64,000 bases of DNA. It comes from Vermamoeba vermiformis. Its lineage: Eukaryota; Tubulinea; Echinamoebida. The position numbers and the translations under genes are program-made. Numbering within the stretch: position 1 is the stretch's first letter; each line of letters opens with the position of its first letter. Location of the stretch: assembly GCA_045837725.1 (NCBI GenBank), contig JBEWZL010000263.1:124001-188000 (forward strand), written 5' to 3'. The notes beneath the pieces were generated by a model, which was not told where the DNA came from, did no database searches, and saw only the letters and a list, made by a program, of their open reading frames with translations. Below are positions 61,989 to 64,000 of this stretch, in pieces.

Positions 61989-62027
61989 ACTCGTTCGGAT
62001 TTTTGGGGATTAGCTCTCCGGATTAAG

Positions 62028-64000
62028 ATGAACAACTTTGGGGAATTTGTATTTAAACTGAAGAATCATGTAACACCAGTAGCAAAGTCATTTTTGCTGG
62101 CGCTGTTCCATGGAGACAAAGGGGATCTACAGCTTTGGCTCGAAAAAATGAGAAATCAGAGTCCAGGGTTCAAAGACCTCGACGACTTGCGATATTTGCT
62201 CAAAGTTCTATACATCAGTTGGCAGTCAACATGGGCTAGTCTGTTCCCGCTTCACAAGCACTTTGATACGTGGATTCGTCAGGCATCACAGCTGCTCCTT
62301 TCAGACGCGCATACGAGCACAACATTAACTTGGGCGGACGCAGAAGAGCAATACCGAGGATTGGTTAAATTTTTAACAGCGCTGGCAGAGCTGCCAGAAC
62401 CGTACAAAGTTGAAACGCAGTCCACGATAAAACAGATAGAACAATGGTGGTCCTCGCTACCTAAAGTCGGCAAGATGGTAGCTAGTAATGGAGTATGTAC
62501 AATTGCAATATTTAATGCGAATCACAAGATACAAAAAATCTTGTATTGCAATTATAATCGACCCAAATTATTGCTTACTAACGGTCCCGTAACAGATATT
62601 AATCACCGCAATTGATCTCCCGTTGAAGCAAGGACCAGGCTCAGCAGAGAAACAACACGCCGTGTTATTTGAAGGAGTTAACACACAACTCTCCGCGGAG
62701 GCCGTGGAGCTCGTCACTGGAATACTGCCCGAGAGGGTCGAGAACTGCGAACAAGGTCTTATTGTAAAATTAAAGTCGCAAGAGGAGCACGATAAGATGT
62801 TAGAACTGTCGGGGCACATCGTGTTGAGGCAGGGAAAGGTTAGTAGCTATTCTTTGATCAATGCTTTACTGCGGAAAAACTGCAACTAATTCTTTCGGCG
62901 GATTTATTCTTTTTTCTTTTGACAAATTTTGACTTGTTTGCTGCATTAGGTCATCATCAAACCGTGGAGTTCATCCAAGCCTACAGCCTTGCGCCATGTG
63001 TTCACCATCACGCTACCAGGAGCCACACTGACTGACGCCAAGAATATCGCTGACATCGTATTGAATGTGCAACTCATCTCCGAGCCAGTCGTGTCGGCCA
63101 ACGGTGTGATCGAATACGAAGTGGCGCCTGACTCTGCGGCGTTATTGAAGCAGATCCAAACATGTTTCTTTAAGGGAGCACCAGTACGTCCAATTCCACT
63201 ATTTCCGAATAAGTGACTGACATTTCACAGCGCAAAATTGAAGAAAAAGATGTGGAGGTCACAGTTGAGATACCCGATGCAATTATCTACGGTATTCCTG
63301 AAGGACTTGATGAAGCTAAAATTGTCGCGTCCCTCGAGTTGATGGTCGACGCAGATATGACGGGCAAAGTGACGTACGTGGAGCTGCTGCAACTAGCGAT
63401 CCTTTACAAGCCCGAGCGAGACGTTGATTGGTTCAGTCTATCGCTCGTGCTGCGCGGCAAGAAGGTCACTGTCGCTCCCTTTTCCCAATATATCGTTAGA
63501 CTTTCAAATATTCCTATCGACCTCTACACTGAAGACAAGCTCACTGCGAAGCTCGCAGAAGATGTTCCCGCCAATAGCATCCAAGGCGTGTATTTAGATG
63601 CAAAAAATCAAACAGCGTACGTGCACTTGAAGAGCGCTGAAGCGAAGGATATCTTAGTTAAGAAAGAAATGATAGAGATCGGGGTAAGTTGTCACAATCA
63701 TACTCGCGTAGGTTTTAACCTTTCAATGCAGTTCAACTTGGAATCCAAATCATCGTACGTCGAGTTGCGAGTCATCAACTTGCCACCGAGCACGAGAATC
63801 AGCGAGATTGTCAAGCCTCTTGGAAGACTAATCTCAGCACGAATTGGTACAGTACGCGTTGACGAAGACACGCACACGGCGTTCGTGCCTGTGCCTTCAA
63901 ACGTAGTTCAACGCGCACTGGACCTACAACACTTCATGGTAAATAACAAGCAAGTGCAGATCATAGCAGACGTCGACAGCTCTACGTCAGTCACGATCAC
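62028..64000 (+). CDS. Large protein with repeated beta-alpha (RRM-like) units, partial
   Basis: The start MNNFGEFVFKLKNHVTPVA at 62028 follows a TATA box. Exon 1 is helical (DLQLWLEKMRNQSPGFKDL) and probably splices near 62478 into a second exon starting near 62573. From there the protein is built of repeated ~80-residue units: VLFEGVNTQLSAEAVELVTG, HVFTITLPGATLTDAKNIAD, VTVEIPDAIIYGIPEGLDEA, YIVRLSNIPIDLYTEDKLTA and VELRVINLPPSTRISEIVKP. Each has a beta-strand, a turn with P or G, and a helix, and most end in a strand such as VIIKPW or VTVAPF, resembling degenerate RRM folds. The gene runs off the right edge. I do not recognise the family. Confidence 0.6.

Overview
This window is nuclear DNA from a gene-dense eukaryote, probably microbial. 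About 33 protein genes share 64 kb. Most are split by short GT-AG introns (often 37-150 bp) and spaced by 60-600 bp. The gene content points to Amorphea. An IQGAP-type protein with only the RasGAP-related part and no CH or IQ region recalls the amoebozoan GAPA/DGAP1 type. There are also two TALE homeodomain proteins, a phospholipase B-like hydrolase, augmin HAUS8, an UBE3A with AZUL domain, and a selenoprotein with SECIS. I cannot name the species; an amoebozoan-like protist is my best guess, held loosely.

Layout. 1-0.9 kb: a disordered protein running off the left edge (-). 1.3-2.0: a membrane/coiled-coil protein (+). 2.1-3.4: NUP54 (-). 3.4-8.45: a repeat-rich island with GGCC-rich palindromic blocks, an array of tRNA T-arm-like units in opposite orientations, a duplicated ~110-bp sequence and a seven-exon Harbinger-like DDE transposase. 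8.46-21.9: a one-way run on the minus strand (BCCIP, COG2, RPL21, CNOT6, IQGAP-related, SLC35-type nucleotide-sugar transporter, HAUS8). 22.0-29.4: NSMCE2, two TALE homeobox genes, MED1, a DUF442 phosphatase-like protein, AP-1 sigma and a YbaK/PrdX-type deacylase. 29.6-41.5: UBE3A, selenoprotein W plus SECIS, CENATAC, a LigB/DODA dioxygenase, TTC39/IML2 and COQ3. 42.1-52.8: ELOVL, a membrane-tethered bHLH-zipper, PLBD, a GH2 beta-galactosidase with a one-base frameshift, and a secreted PG-binding plus L,D-transpeptidase-like protein. 52.9-64 kb: a CLU-like/TPR protein, ABHD18, an LRR-PP2C phosphatase, a small probable mitochondrial protein and a large unknown protein running off the right edge.

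The most unusual signal is not one gene. The DNA is saturated with a small vocabulary of palindromic words: TGACACGTGTCA and other TGACANNTGTCA forms, TCACGTGA, TTCAGTGAA/GTTCATGAAC, and A/T-core words such as CTATTTTTAG, CCTAATTAGG and CCAAATATGG. They occur in exons, introns and spacers, on both strands, and force recurrent peptide words (DTCH/DTCQ, TRV, HVI, LFL). Several A/T-core words also act as 3' splice sites. I saw no CACGTG word inside the transposon/repeat island. This looks like a eukaryotic counterpart of highly iterated palindromes. It is the best candidate here for an undescribed system.

All introns were inferred by eye from reading frame, GT/AG borders and family conservation; start codons are the first plausible in-frame ATG.
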